Of a DNA stretch of 64,000 bases, positions 21,766-31,905 are shown in pieces. Origin of the DNA: Liolophura sinensis (Eukaryota; Mollusca; Polyplacophora; Chitonida; Chitonidae); NCBI RefSeq assembly GCF_032854445.1, contig NC_088302.1, positions 35,096,191-35,160,190 of the forward strand, given 5' to 3'. The notes below the pieces were generated by a model. It had not been told where the DNA came from and ran no database searches. It saw nothing but the letters and a program-made list of their open reading frames with translations. How positions within the stretch are numbered: the stretch's first letter is position 1; each line of letters begins with the position of its first letter. A program made the translations under genes and the position numbers.

Positions 21766-24700
21766 GTAAGTATACTTGAGTGTTGTATCTTAAAACACCG
21801 ATTGTTCACAGACAGCCTTTCGCTTGCACTCGCACCATCAAGCACAGTTTTAGTTGCGGCTGCATGCTGAAGCACAGCTTGAGAATTTTAACTTGAGGGT
21901 GTTGTCATGTGGTAAAGTGACGTTAATTCATTGAAGAAGAAGCTTTTGACAAGGAACACAGTTATCTCATTGACTAACAATATGGTTACCCTAGTCTTTA
22001 CAACTGCCTTCAAATTCAATTCATTATGCTCTTACATACCGGCACATTATTCTAACTGAATTATTCAATACCTGTACTGAATTATTGCAGATATTTTCAG
22101 GTGCAATGTACAGTGCATTCTGGTTAGGAATATGCCCTGAGGCTGAAGTACACTTCAGATGTATGTTATTCTGTACATATGTTAACTTACAATGAATTTG
22201 TCATTGAAATTATTCAGAATGAAACGATAACATACTGGTTTCGTGTGACTCTCCTTACACACTGTTCAGTGTTCAGAAAAACTTGATGATGATATCTTGT
22301 TTTCTTACTGGTTTGATTATTTTTTCATTTCATCTCTTTTTTTTCTTTTCTTTTTGTTGGACTAGAAACAGGCGTTCAAAGTGTGTTTGAATCCTGATTA
22401 TGAGCTTAGATTTTGCTTAAGCTAGCGTCTGTAAGAGTTTGAAGTATCACCTAAGTTTACTGATCTGTCATTTACCATAGGTTTCTCTTGTTTGCTCCAT
22501 CTGATAGTCACCATCCAATTGGAAATCCTTGAGTAGGCCTATTATGTTCACTTAAACCTAGGTTAGATACTGCCGGTTTTTTGCCTGGGTCATCCTGGGG
22601 ATGTTTAATGCTTTATGTTGGTGATAATATTCTTGAGGGTCTACCAGCAAACTGCAGATGGTTGTTGGTTTCCCCTTGGTTCTGCACTTTTTCCTCCCAT
22701 CATAGGCTGGGCCGTTGTTGTATCAGTGAAATATTCTTGAGTACGTCATATAAAACAGCTATCAAATCAATACATATATAAGTATTATTGAGTATAGTGC
22801 AAAGCATGGTCATCACTCAAACCTACCGAATGTATAGAATGTCTGATTTGAGTCTTTGTTTTATTTCAGGGCCTAGTCTCATTATACATAACATCAGTAC
22901 CATTTCCAAACCTGTCTAGGGAGGGACAGCGAGAAGTATTTCCTTGACCCTAGCTAAAGACGAGGAGCCAGTCCAAATTCCCCAGTCTTCACGACCCTGC
23001 CAGTGTGGACCTCTCTGTTATTGTACCAGCCTACAATGAGGAGGAAAGATGTAAGCTCATTATAATAGATATGATCCTTATGTTGAGCCACAGGAGAACA
23101 AGACAGGGCCCACTATAGACTGGTGTGGAATCCTAGTATAATAGTACAGGTTTGGGCTTTACTAGTTTGGGTCCACAAACAAGGAGGCTATAATAACAAA
23201 TTATAGACAGATTTTTAGAGGCAAACAAATGTCATAATGTATTGTTTTTGGTGCTGAAATTTGCATTTTTTCCACTAGGATATTGTCCTACTTTCCAAAA
23301 TAATTGCTAATATTGTATGGAATTGCACTTTAAAGGTTTTATTGGATTAGTGAGTGTGTAATGCCCTGTATGTATCATCTCTAGCATCGATGAGAAACAT
23401 TTTAACCAATGGAATGTTCTAACATCTTCGATTCAAATGCAGATTTTTGGCTTAGATCAGACTTTGTAAGGCATAGTGTTTTTTTTTTTTTTGTTTTTTT
23501 TTTGGAACGTCTGTATTAGGGGTATGGGGCCTTAACCTATTTAACAACTGTGATCAGTACGGATTGAAAGGTGAACAGTATGATATGAAAGTATGCATGA
23601 CAACTTGCTTTGTAGATTTAAGGTTAATAACACACAATGTCTCATCCATCTCACCTAGCAGGTCATTTAACCTTCTGTTTACAGTACCAGTAATGCTGGA
23701 TGAGGCTGCAGACTATTTAGAGGGCAGACAGGTATGATTGTATCTATATACCACAGGTGTTTTAGACTCTCATTAAAACTATGTTCGTTGGGTGTAACAC
23801 GATCAAATAAAAAATGTTTTTACCAGAATTTAACCGAAGTTTTCACTTTCCAAAGCACACAATGACCTTAAAATGATACCTTTGATCCAAGCACTGATAT
23901 TTTTTCTGATAAGAAATTAATATGAACTTCACCGAAAATACGTTGTTCAAAAGTGACACTATAAGATCAGTTGAAAAAAGCTAACTTTATGTGAAATACA
24001 TTACAGAAATTTTTGTTTATTTATACATGGTGTTCTAATATTAATATGAGCTTTCTAGAGCAACTGGTCCCATCATCAGGTATAATACTCACCTTTTGTT
24101 TTTATTTCTCTCTAAATATGCATTTCATTAAAATTCCTCTTTTTTTCATTAGCCTCAGTGAAGAAAAAGTAATCCTTACTGACCAACTGACTGCCCCTGT
24201 TGTTTTCCAATATGGTTGAGTTACACCCAACAAAACATGTTTTAAGGATGGCCTTAGATGGCCGGAACCTAGAGTACACATGTACTTGTTATGATGCTTG
24301 TTTCATAAATAAAACATGCATTCAAGCATCTCTTGATAGCAGAATGAAATTAATGTATAAGAAAAATATTCTCTTTTTTTTTTTTTGATTCCACACACTG
24401 GTGAATTGAAATCTTTTTTGAACAATTTGTAATAATGATAGATGCGTACACTTGATTGATGTTTTCAGCAACAAAACCGTTCCTTCACGTATGAAGTCAT
24501 AGTTGTAGATGATGGCAGTAAAGACAAGACCTCATCAGTAAGTATGGCCTTGTTCTCTTAGTTTGTTAGTCAAGTTCTTTTTTTATATAATATGTTTAAC
24601 AGTTTCTTGACGTTAGAACAGGTAGTGTCCTGTTTAATGAAAAGAGAACAAAGCTGAATGTGTGTGAAGCACTTTGATTTTTTTTTAAACTGTCTTGTCT

Positions 24701-27700
24701 AAAAGTTGAAATTAAAGTTTAGGCTGCATGGACAATACGTGTATTTGTATTGTTGTTTTGCTGACAACACATCATCAAACTTCTCTTTCATTCTGTAAAC
24801 CATATATCTTTTGTCAGAATACCTCTTTATATGTACAGTAGACTCTCTGTAAGCCGGCCGTACTCGGGACTGAACAAAAATGTCTGTTTAGACAAAATGT
24901 CCGTTTAGACAAAATGTCAGTGTGTTAAACATGGGCAAGCAGCCTACAACAACAACAACGTGTATTTTAGGTACATATAAGTTTAATTAAACTTCTTAAG
25001 GAGCACAGTGATACATAGCAACAAACTATGGAAAGAAGCTGATCTGTACTATACTTTAGTACATACGCATAATTACTTTACTAAAAATCGATCCAGGGTA
25101 GATTGTTGATACTTCATGCGCTGGCGGACCATCATCTCTTCAGTGATGGAGGTCAAGCATTCTTAAATTGCCTTTTCTTGTATTCGTCCAAATAAAAGTG
25201 TTTTCTTTCTAGGATGTCACTCACAGTTGAAGGGTCAACTGAAAACTTGTGAGCTAATTCAATTTGTTCAGGAATTTTTTGTAAGCTTGGATAAGTTGAA
25301 CTTTATCACTTAAGTTCATTTCAACACGGCGACACTTCGCTGGTCTACTGGCCATGGATGGATGTTGTCAGTGCAATAGCAGGGGAAACTGAGACGGCAA
25401 CTGTTCTTTGAGGCATTTTTACTCAGCCACTGACTCATCTTTCACTCACAGCGGTGACTGATTTCTGCAGGAGGTATGGTACAGTATCAAGACAGGATAT
25501 CACCCCCTGCTGAGTTCATCTAAGCAGATTACCTCCCTTCCCACTAATCAAAGCCGAACTCGGACTCCATCGGCCGTCTTGCGACAGGCTGTGTCCAATT
25601 AGACAAGACAGCTTAACCCTCACTGGAAATGTTTCTACTACAACCACTGTCAGTGTTCAGAATAGACAAGGGTTGTCAGTTTTGACCAGATGTCTGTTTA
25701 TTAAGATTTTGGTTTTGAGAGAGTCACCGTACATTACATAATGCATTTAGCATCAACTTTGTCAATAGCCAATATAAAAAGATTTTAATGTCCACCTTAA
25801 AATTTAAATATTTAAATGCATTTTATTTTAGTCCAGCAAGCTAGAAAAAATTTGTATTTCGCATGATAATGGTAACCTCTTTTCTGTTATCCTTTCCTTT
25901 ACATATTATATTGAGGTGTCATTTTAGACTGACACCTAACATGACATCATTGTGATAACTGGTAGTTGAAAATAAAAATGTCAGTCCTGCTAACAGCCTG
26001 TAATTGAGGCCTTTGTTGTGTAAGTGATGGTGTCTTGATTGGAGCCTGAAAACGCCAATCCAGTAATTAATTGTCAACTTCGGATCACCATTCTTCCTCT
26101 GAAAGTGTGAGAAACAAAAACTAAATAATGCATCTCATTTAACACTGATTCATTTGCGTTCACCTGAGTACCAATACCATGATATTTCGTGTATTATAGG
26201 TTGCTCTTGAATATTCAAAAAGTTTGGAACATCAAAAGTACGAGTCTTAACTTTAGCGAAGAATAGAGGAAAAGGAGGTGCTATCAGGCTGGTAAGTATG
26301 CTGTTAGCTGTGGGGTCAGTTCATTTATAAAATAAGGGACCAATGCGTTCGCTGTGAGTTCAAGTCCAGCTCATGCTGGCTTTCTCTCTGACCATACGTG
26401 GGAAGTTCTGCCAACAACCTGTGGATGGTCGTGGTTTTCCCCCGGGCTCTGCGCAGTTTCCACCCACCATAATGCTGTCCGCCGTCGTATAAGTGAAATA
26501 TTCTTGAGTATGGCGTAAAACACCAATCAAATAAATAAATAAATAAATATAAAATAGGGGGGCCTTCAGGACTGAGGAAGTTAACATGCCAGTGTGGCGC
26601 ACTGACCTTGGAGCCTCACACCAATGTGGTCACTGAGTTAAAGCCCAATAATGTTAGTTAAAGTATAAAATACACCACCAAGACACAAATTTTTCAATTA
26701 CATTTGTCTTTGTCTTGTTTATTTTTGAGCTTAAAACTTGCTATGTTTTTTAACTGTTAATTGTTGTTGACCAGAGTTTATATTTATTTTCTTATGCTTT
26801 TGTTCCATTGCTCGTAAAAAATCGGAATAGTGTAAAGTACTTTATATTCGCTGAATTAAGTTTCACGCATTTTCCCCAAATATATGTTCATGGGAAGTAA
26901 TTTTCGCGGATTTAAGGGAATACTAAAAACAGATCTTAAAATCTTTAAAATTTCCAAGGTATAATAAGGCTGAAATTATTCAAGCTTTGTGTCGCTAATC
27001 CTCTTGATCTTGAGATTAAAACAATGGGGGGTGGATTATCACTACTTGAGAAGATTACTTTCACACCTACCATGAGCAGTAATCAAACAGGTGTCACTTC
27101 TTTTCGAATCATTGATGAGCACTTAAACACCTGGCAAAGTGACCTGTCACCTTTTGAGCAGTTCAACGCAAAACATATGAATTCACCATTATTGGCCCCT
27201 GTCACTCATTCTTTATCAAGCAACACGGTAAGTTTTGCATTGTTTTCAGCTTTAATCGTCCTCTGTAGCAGGTCAGAAACCACAAACATTGCGTAGCTGT
27301 CAAACGGCCAATGTGTTGTTGTACACACTTCACACTGTGTTAGAAGCTCACTCATTGGACCACAGGAGAAAAACAGCCAATGGGATGGCGTGTATCAGAG
27401 CGACATTCATTTAAAGTCAGCACGTGCTGGTATCTACTTTTCTTTCACTTTACGGGCATAGCGAAGATTTATCAAACTAAAGACCAATAAACTCCTACTT
27501 TGTTTTATACTCACTTAGCCTTAGCACCAGGGTTTGTATATATTTAAACCATAATTTCCTCTTTCCCTCCCGTTAAAAAATGTAGGGCTTTCTTAGCGCA
27601 ACTCCTGTCACCCTGGCAAAGATTTCACTTCATTGTTACTACTACTTGCAGTATATAATTTAGTATTGGATATTTTTTTCGCTGGAAAAATTTTTCGCAG

Positions 27701-30113
27701 TAAATTATTGGCTGCAAAATCCGCGAAAATTAGTTCCACACAAAAATTATGTACTTCACGGTAGTTCTTCCTTAATTCCCAGACAAATGTTTCTGTTGAC
27801 AGGGTATGTTTGTAGCCAGGGGGAAGTCACTGTTGTTTGCTGACGCTGATGGAGCATCAAAGTTCAGTGATGTTGAAAAATTAGAAGCTGAGCTGCAGAA
27901 AATCAATAAAAATTCGGTAAGCTGTTTTTATTAGACCATACTTACAAGTATATAAGGTAACAAATCATGTTGTAAACATAAACATTGAATTTGTTGACAT
28001 TATTGCTTGGGATTGATTTTAGTTACTTTACCTCCTATGGTTGTATCATTGAAGAGTTCCATACTTTATTTTTCAGAACAACATGGCTGTTGTTTGTGGA
28101 TCACGGTCACACCTGAAAAAGGAATCTATAGCTCAGGTAAGTCAGGTGGCATAAGGTTAACATTTAAGTGATTAAAACACTAAGAAATGAAGTAATGTTT
28201 ATCAGACAGACAACTGAAAATTATACTCAAAAATACTGTCATGTTTGTTAACATTTTGTTAAGAGTGTTAAATGCATTAAATATTTGAATTCATTGGCTT
28301 ATTGAACGTCTGGTTATGTTTAGCTACAATTATGTCGGAAGAAATTTTTTTTGACTCTAAGCACAACTCTTAATGATGGAATAGCTTTAGCACAAATGAG
28401 TATAAAATTTGTTATATTGATGCTCACAAAATGTGAATAAAAAAAAAGAGGGGACATTACTTCAGAGTGCCCTGCCACTGATAGGTAGTATGGCTCATAA
28501 AACTCATCTTAGAATTCAAACATTTGAATGCATTGAAATACATTGTGGAAAATTCTGAAAATATGAGTACAAGTAACTAGATCTTCAACCTTTTAAACCA
28601 TTAAAGCACTTTGTACTAAAGTAATTTGTTTTTTTTTTGACAGCGTACTCTGTTCCGCACGATTTTGATGTATGGTTTTCACGTCCTGGTCTATATCCTC
28701 TGTGTGAGAGGGGTCAAGGACACACAGTGTGGCTTCAAACTGCTCACCCGTGAGGCAGCACTTCTCCTCTTCTCCAACATGCACGTAGAACGATGGTAAG
28801 ACACAAGCAGGTGGAAAAACTTCTACCTGATCCAGCATGTACCGTAATCTATTCCTAAATGTAATGAAAACTGAATTTGTTTTAATAAAGCACCACTAAA
28901 TATCAGAAATGGAGATTTTTTTTTTTTTTTACTCACAAAAATAGGTGTATGAGTGCATGAATCAAAAATGTGGACTTTTTTTTTGTCAGGGCGTTTGATG
29001 TTGACATGTTGTATCTGGCTCAGTACTTCCACATTCCTATTGGAGAAGTTTGTGTTTCATGGCAAGAAATTGAAGGTGAGTCAGTTCTCCACCCAGCTCT
29101 GTAATGTTTGTTTTCACAATGGACATTATCAGGTTTAGTTTAACGATTTTGACTGCGTAAGCTCAGTTGTATCAGTAGAAAGATGTAAAATGGGCTAAAC
29201 ACATGTAGTATCTTTCAAATCTTATAAATTCCATGTTCATTCCAATTTTCTATCAAAATGTGTAACTGTGTTAAAAGAAACAAACTTGCACTTTTCTCAT
29301 ATCGTCTTTTAAATTTCATTCTCACCCCAATTATGTACCAATTATGAAATTGTTATCTTTGTTTGCTTATCTTTATATACATGTATTATAAACTACTGTT
29401 GTCACTGTTATCAGACCTGTAGTTGTGTAAGTAGGCTTTTAGCATGTTCCGTCTGAGTACGAATGACCCATAAACCAAGTATGCAATATGGATCTGGAAA
29501 AAGTCCTAGGATGTTCTACTACAAAGTACCCAGTTTTTTTTTGGGAGTGATGATGAATTGAAGGTTGAAGCTGAGGTTTAACTTAATTTCCTGTTACAAC
29601 TGTGATTAAACTTCACAAGAGCCTGTACACATCACAGCGAAAGTTTATGATGATGAGAATCAATCGGACATTTGCCCTGCAATGCTTGTTGCTGGTGTAG
29701 TCATTTGTGAAGTGTTATGATTGTTAAAGACCTTTCATCTCACACCAGTATATACGTGTGTCACACACAGGATGTCAGTAACTTGCCAACTTGGTGGTTT
29801 ATATAGGGCACTCCAAGACAACAATCAAAGAAATAATTAAGTAAATACCTGAATTTTGTGTTTCAGGTTCCAAATGATACCTTTCTGGAGCTGGGCTCAG
29901 ATGGGGAAAGATTTACTGTTCATACGACTCCGCTACTTTATAGGGGCATGGAAAATCAGAGACACTGTCAAATCTCATAATGGTCATTCAGTTATGTATA
30001 AAACATGTATTCGTATATTTTTGAGAAAAAAAAAACACCACTTGATCAGATTCTTTTTTTCAAGTTTTATTGCGCATAACGTTAAAAAAAGGTTCATGTG
30101 TCTATTTAAATAA
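21718..30113 (+). CDS. ALG5: Dolichyl-phosphate beta-glucosyltransferase (ALG5), 10 exons
   Basis: ER-membrane family 2 glycosyltransferase that transfers glucose from UDP-glucose to dolichyl phosphate, the donor for the last glucosylation steps of N-glycan precursor assembly. Exons: 21718-21765, 22870-23050, 23685-23731, 24469-24537, 26200-26291, 27803-27916, 28077-28136, 28644-28795, 28990-29075, 29867-30113. Features in order: N-terminal signal anchor, VDLSVIVPAYNEEER, YEVIVVDDGSKDKTSS, KNRGKGGAIRL, the metal-binding DADG motif (27842-27853), VCGSRSHLKKESIA, KDTQCGFKLLTREAA and MGKDLLFIRLRYF. All are very close to human ALG5. All splice sites are canonical, but exons 2, 5 and 10 contain single-base indels against the expected frame. 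The last frame gives a tail about 40 residues longer than human (324 aa). Confidence 0.95.
22620..22775 (+). repeat. SINE family A copy, diverged
   Basis: GTCTACCAGCAAACTGCAGA, CCTCCCATCATAGGCTGG and GTGAAATATTCTTGAGTACG appear in order. ALG5 intron 1, same strand as the gene. Confidence 0.8.
22870..23050 (+). CDS. ALG5: ALG5 exon 2, with three apparent +1 indels
   Basis: The exon reads GLVSLYITSVPFPNLSREGQ, then EKYFLDP, KDEEPVQ and PSLHDPASVDLSVIVPAYNE in three successive frames. Extra bases near 22930 (C), 22955 (T) and 22975-22977 (A) account for this, and together they keep the exon's total phase correct (181 nt observed, 178 expected). Confidence 0.88.
23205..23304 (+). repeat. Dispersed repeat family C, copy 2
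   Basis: TTTTTAGAGGCAAACAAATG, ATTGTTTTTGGTGCTGAAAT and TAGGATATTGTCCTACTTTC match copy 1 in order and spacing. ALG5 intron 2. Confidence 0.5.
23685..23731 (+). CDS. ALG5: ALG5 exon 3
   Basis: Encodes LPVMLDEAADYLEGRQ, as in the human LPVMMDEALSYLEKRQ. The acceptor is TTTACAG and the donor CAG/GTATGA. Confidence 0.95.
24469..24537 (+). CDS. ALG5: ALG5 exon 4
   Basis: Encodes QQNRSFTYEVIVVDDGSKDK and TSS, the nucleotide-sugar binding DDGS motif of GT-A fold enzymes. The acceptor is GTTTTCAG and the donor TCA/GTAAGT. Confidence 0.96.
24836..25729 (-). mobile_element. Decayed pogo/Tigger-like DNA transposon
   Basis: About 894 bp flanked by TA on both sides. The left end reads CAGTAGACTCTCT and the right end, inverted, CGGTGACTCTCTC, which are imperfect terminal inverted repeats of the pogo/Tigger kind. 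Subterminal repeats (TGTCTGTTTAGACAAAATG, TGTCCGTTTAGACAAAATG, GTCCAATTAGACAAGAC) follow. The only coding remnant is a CENP-B-type helix-turn-helix on the - strand. The catalytic DDE part is absent, so this is an internally deleted copy. ALG5 intron 4. Confidence 0.78.
25153..25355 (-). pseudogene. Transposase N-terminal HTH remnant (CENP-B/pogo type)
   Basis: From ATG at 25355 the frame reads MASRPAKCRRVEMNLSDKVQ and LIQAYKK. A frameshift in the A6 run (T run 25275-25280) moves it to EQIELAHKFSVDPSTVSDIL and ERKHFYLDEYKK, ending at TGA 25153-25155. The pattern LSDKVQLI...ELAHKF.V..STVSDIL is the DNA-binding helix-turn-helix of Tigger/pogo transposases and CENP-B. Confidence 0.78.
26200..26291 (+). 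CDS. ALG5: ALG5 exon 5, with an apparent -1 indel
   Basis: VALEYSK is followed, after a frame break in the A run 26217-26221, by FGTSKVRVLTLAKNRGKGGA and IRL. One A is missing: 92 nt observed, 93 needed. The splice sites are canonical. Confidence 0.9.
26339..26552 (+). repeat. SINE family A copy with target-site duplication
   Basis: Truncated inside the tRNA-like head (begins ACCAATGCG), it keeps the B box (GAGTTCAAGTCC), the full core and tail. Flanks match as TATAAAATAAGGG (26326-26338) and TATAAAATAGGG (26548-26559), a 12-13 bp target duplication. ALG5 intron 5, 47 bp after the exon 5 donor. Confidence 0.9.
26830..27761. mobile_element. Possible MITE / nonautonomous DNA transposon
   Basis: About 930 bp bounded by TA. 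The ends are related in inverted form (GTGTAAAGTAC versus CCGTGAAGTAC), and the subterminal motif TAATTTTCGCGGATTT occurs inverted near each end (26898-26913 and 27718-27733). The interior holds an unrecognised 90-codon open frame (27024-27296). The family is not assigned. ALG5 intron 5. Confidence 0.45.
27803..27916 (+). CDS. ALG5: ALG5 exon 6 (DADG motif)
   Basis: Encodes GMFVARGKSLLFADADGASK and then FSDVEKLEAELQKINKNS in an intact 38-codon frame. DADG is the metal and donor binding motif. Confidence 0.96.
28077..28136 (+). CDS. ALG5: ALG5 exon 7
   Basis: Twenty codons, NNMAVVCGSRSHLKKESIAQ, aligning with human ACGSRAHLEKESIAQ. The acceptor is TTTTTCAG and the donor CAG/GTAAGT. Confidence 0.96.
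28644..28795 (+). CDS. ALG5: ALG5 exon 8
   Basis: Encodes RTLFRTILMYGFHVLVYILC and VRGVKDTQCGFKLLTREAAL, ending with the HVERW codon split across the intron. Strongly conserved and unbroken. Confidence 0.97.
28990..29075 (+). CDS. ALG5: ALG5 exon 9
   Basis: Encodes AFDVDMLYLAQYFHIPIGEV and CVSWQEIEG. The acceptor follows a T-rich tract (TTTTTTTTGTCAG) and the donor is AAG/GTGAGT. Confidence 0.96.
29867..30113 (+). CDS. ALG5: ALG5 exon 10, with an apparent -1 indel near its start
   Basis: After the acceptor TTTCAG the frame hits TGA at once. One missing A in 29872-29874 restores IPFWSWAQMGKDLLFIRLRY, which matches human PFWSWLQMGKDLLFIRLRY. The frame then stays open to TAA at 30111-30113 through an A10 run, well beyond the human end, so the true stop is uncertain. 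Confidence 0.88.
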
Positions 30114-30118
30114 ATAAA
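30109..30118 (+). terminator. ALG5: ALG5 polyadenylation signal (overlapping AATAAA pair)
   Basis: Two overlapping AATAAA hexamers at 30109-30114 and 30113-30118 lie at the end of the ALG5 frame, a plausible cleavage signal for this transcript. Confidence 0.5.
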
Positions 30119-31272
30119 AATACTGTGGGTAAAAGAAGTGCTTATACTGAGGCTGAACTGTGCTGTCAGTATCAGCTCTTTGCGTGGTAAGGGTCAGTAC
30201 CTGATAAAGTGTACCGCTCTTTACTACACCAAGTAGAAATGAAAACTTTGTTTCATTAATGTATTATTTATGTCAAGGGATCAATTTATGTACATCAATC
30301 AATAATGATATACTTAATAGCAACATGACTTTGTAACGTCTGTCTGAAAATACCCATAAAATGTGCTTAATACTAATTATATAATTATATTATAATTATT
30401 ATCTGGGACTACTATATCTGTCACTAGTTTATTAGTCCCAGATATTATTTGCTCATAGCTCTGGTGGCCAAAGGATTGCTTTATGTCTAAACATGTTTGT
30501 GTATATTGAGAGTGGATCACATACTGGTGGCTCCAGCATTCAGATGAAAATCAAAACTGCAAACTGCATGAATACGTTTAAATTTGTATATATACAGTTA
30601 TTTATATAACGCTGAGCCGTTATGTGTATCTCATGAATTAAATCTTCACGGAGTTGACCGAAGTTCTAGTTTGATTTTTGTGTATGTAAGCTTGAGTTGT
30701 ACATCAAAGATGATGATGAGGAATTGTCATATACGTACTGTGGTCTCCTTGTGGCAGGTACTGTAGCCGCCTCTGAAGCATCACCACACAGATGTAGTAA
30801 CATTATACTGACACCATGCCAGTCTGTCCTGTTTCCTTACTTTAACCTCCAGGTGGTGAGAGGAAAACCGAAGCAGGAAAAAAGCACCGTCTCTGGTTTC
30901 ATATGTTTATATTTAACGTAAAAGAACAGTATCAAGTTAACCAGGCCAGTCTGAAGGGTGTGTAGATACAATGTACCTGAACAGTACTGGTAACCATTTG
31001 CATGTATTTACATGTAATTATGTAATTGTTTAACAATTTAAATTTTATTGTCTCCATTAATTATTTCACATTCATCGGCTGTTTGTGAGGATTTTATGTG
31101 TTTTTGTATATGCACCAAGCTGCGAAATTTGTATTTGTTTACATTGTGATAAACAAAAAATTATTTTACTGTTAATTTACACATTAGTTCAGTTTCACAC
31201 ACTGGCCAGAAGCCATCTTGTCTGTTCTCTTAAATGTAACCTTATATCCTGCGTTGTGAAAGTGGGCCCTGC
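30119..31272. other. Intergenic, with a diverged SINE-B fragment near 30766-30845
   Basis: No exon is recognised. GTAACATTATACTGACACCA and CTGTTTCCTTACTTTAACCT at 30798-30850 match the SINE-B body. An inverted motif ATCTGGGACTA / TAGTCCCAGAT brackets about 30402-30441 and could form a hairpin. Confidence 0.5.
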
Positions 31273-31905
31273 TCTTGAAGCAAGTGATTAAGTTGTCCAA
31301 ACACATGTGTAGATCAGAGCACTGCTCATATAGCAGGCAGCTCAATTGGTGGAACATTTCCTTAATTTAAGGTCCTGTCTTTGAAGCCAGCCAACCATTT
31401 GGTGGAACACTTGTTTATAACTTTGGGCCCATTTAAGCTCATTGAGTTGGTAGAACATTTGTCTAAAGAAGACCTCTGCTCATGAAGAAAACTTTCCAGC
31501 TGGCAGAAAAAGTTTTGTAAAGTCCGCTAATTAGAACATTTGTGTAAATTAAGGTCCCTCTCTTGAAGCAAGCCAGCTAATTGATAGAACATTTTTGGAA
31601 ATTAGGGCCTGTCCTTGAAGCTAACAAACTATTTGGTAGAATCTTTGTCTAAATTAGGGCCCTGTCCTTGAAGCTAACAAGCTATTTGGTGGAATCTTTG
31701 TCTAAATTAGGGCCCTGTCCTTGAAGTTAACAAGCTGTTTGGTGAAATCTATCTAAATTATGGCCCTGTCCTGGAAGCTAACAAGCTATTTGGTGGAATC
31801 TTTGTCGAAGTTAGGGCCCTGGGCTTGAAGCAAAAAACATTAAATTGGTAGAACATTCGTCTTGTTTAGTTCCCTTTACGTGAAGCAAGCCAGCCATTTG
31901 CCAAA
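31273..31905. repeat. Minisatellite, 53-bp unit, with tRNA D-arm-like motif
   Basis: CTTGAAG(C/T)TAACAAGC recurs at 31614, 31667, 31720, 31771 and 31824 (53, 53, 51, 53 bp apart), with more diverged units on both sides. Several units carry CAGCTCAATTGGTGGAACAT or AGTTGGTAGAACATTTGTCT, which resemble the D-arm/A-box region of a tRNA-derived SINE head. Confidence 0.85.

Noticed and set aside
21718..30113. ALG5 as a pseudogene
   Set aside because: Introns, all splice sites and conserved residues are intact, and indels are single bases, mostly in or near homopolymers and partly self-cancelling. Assembly error is simpler.
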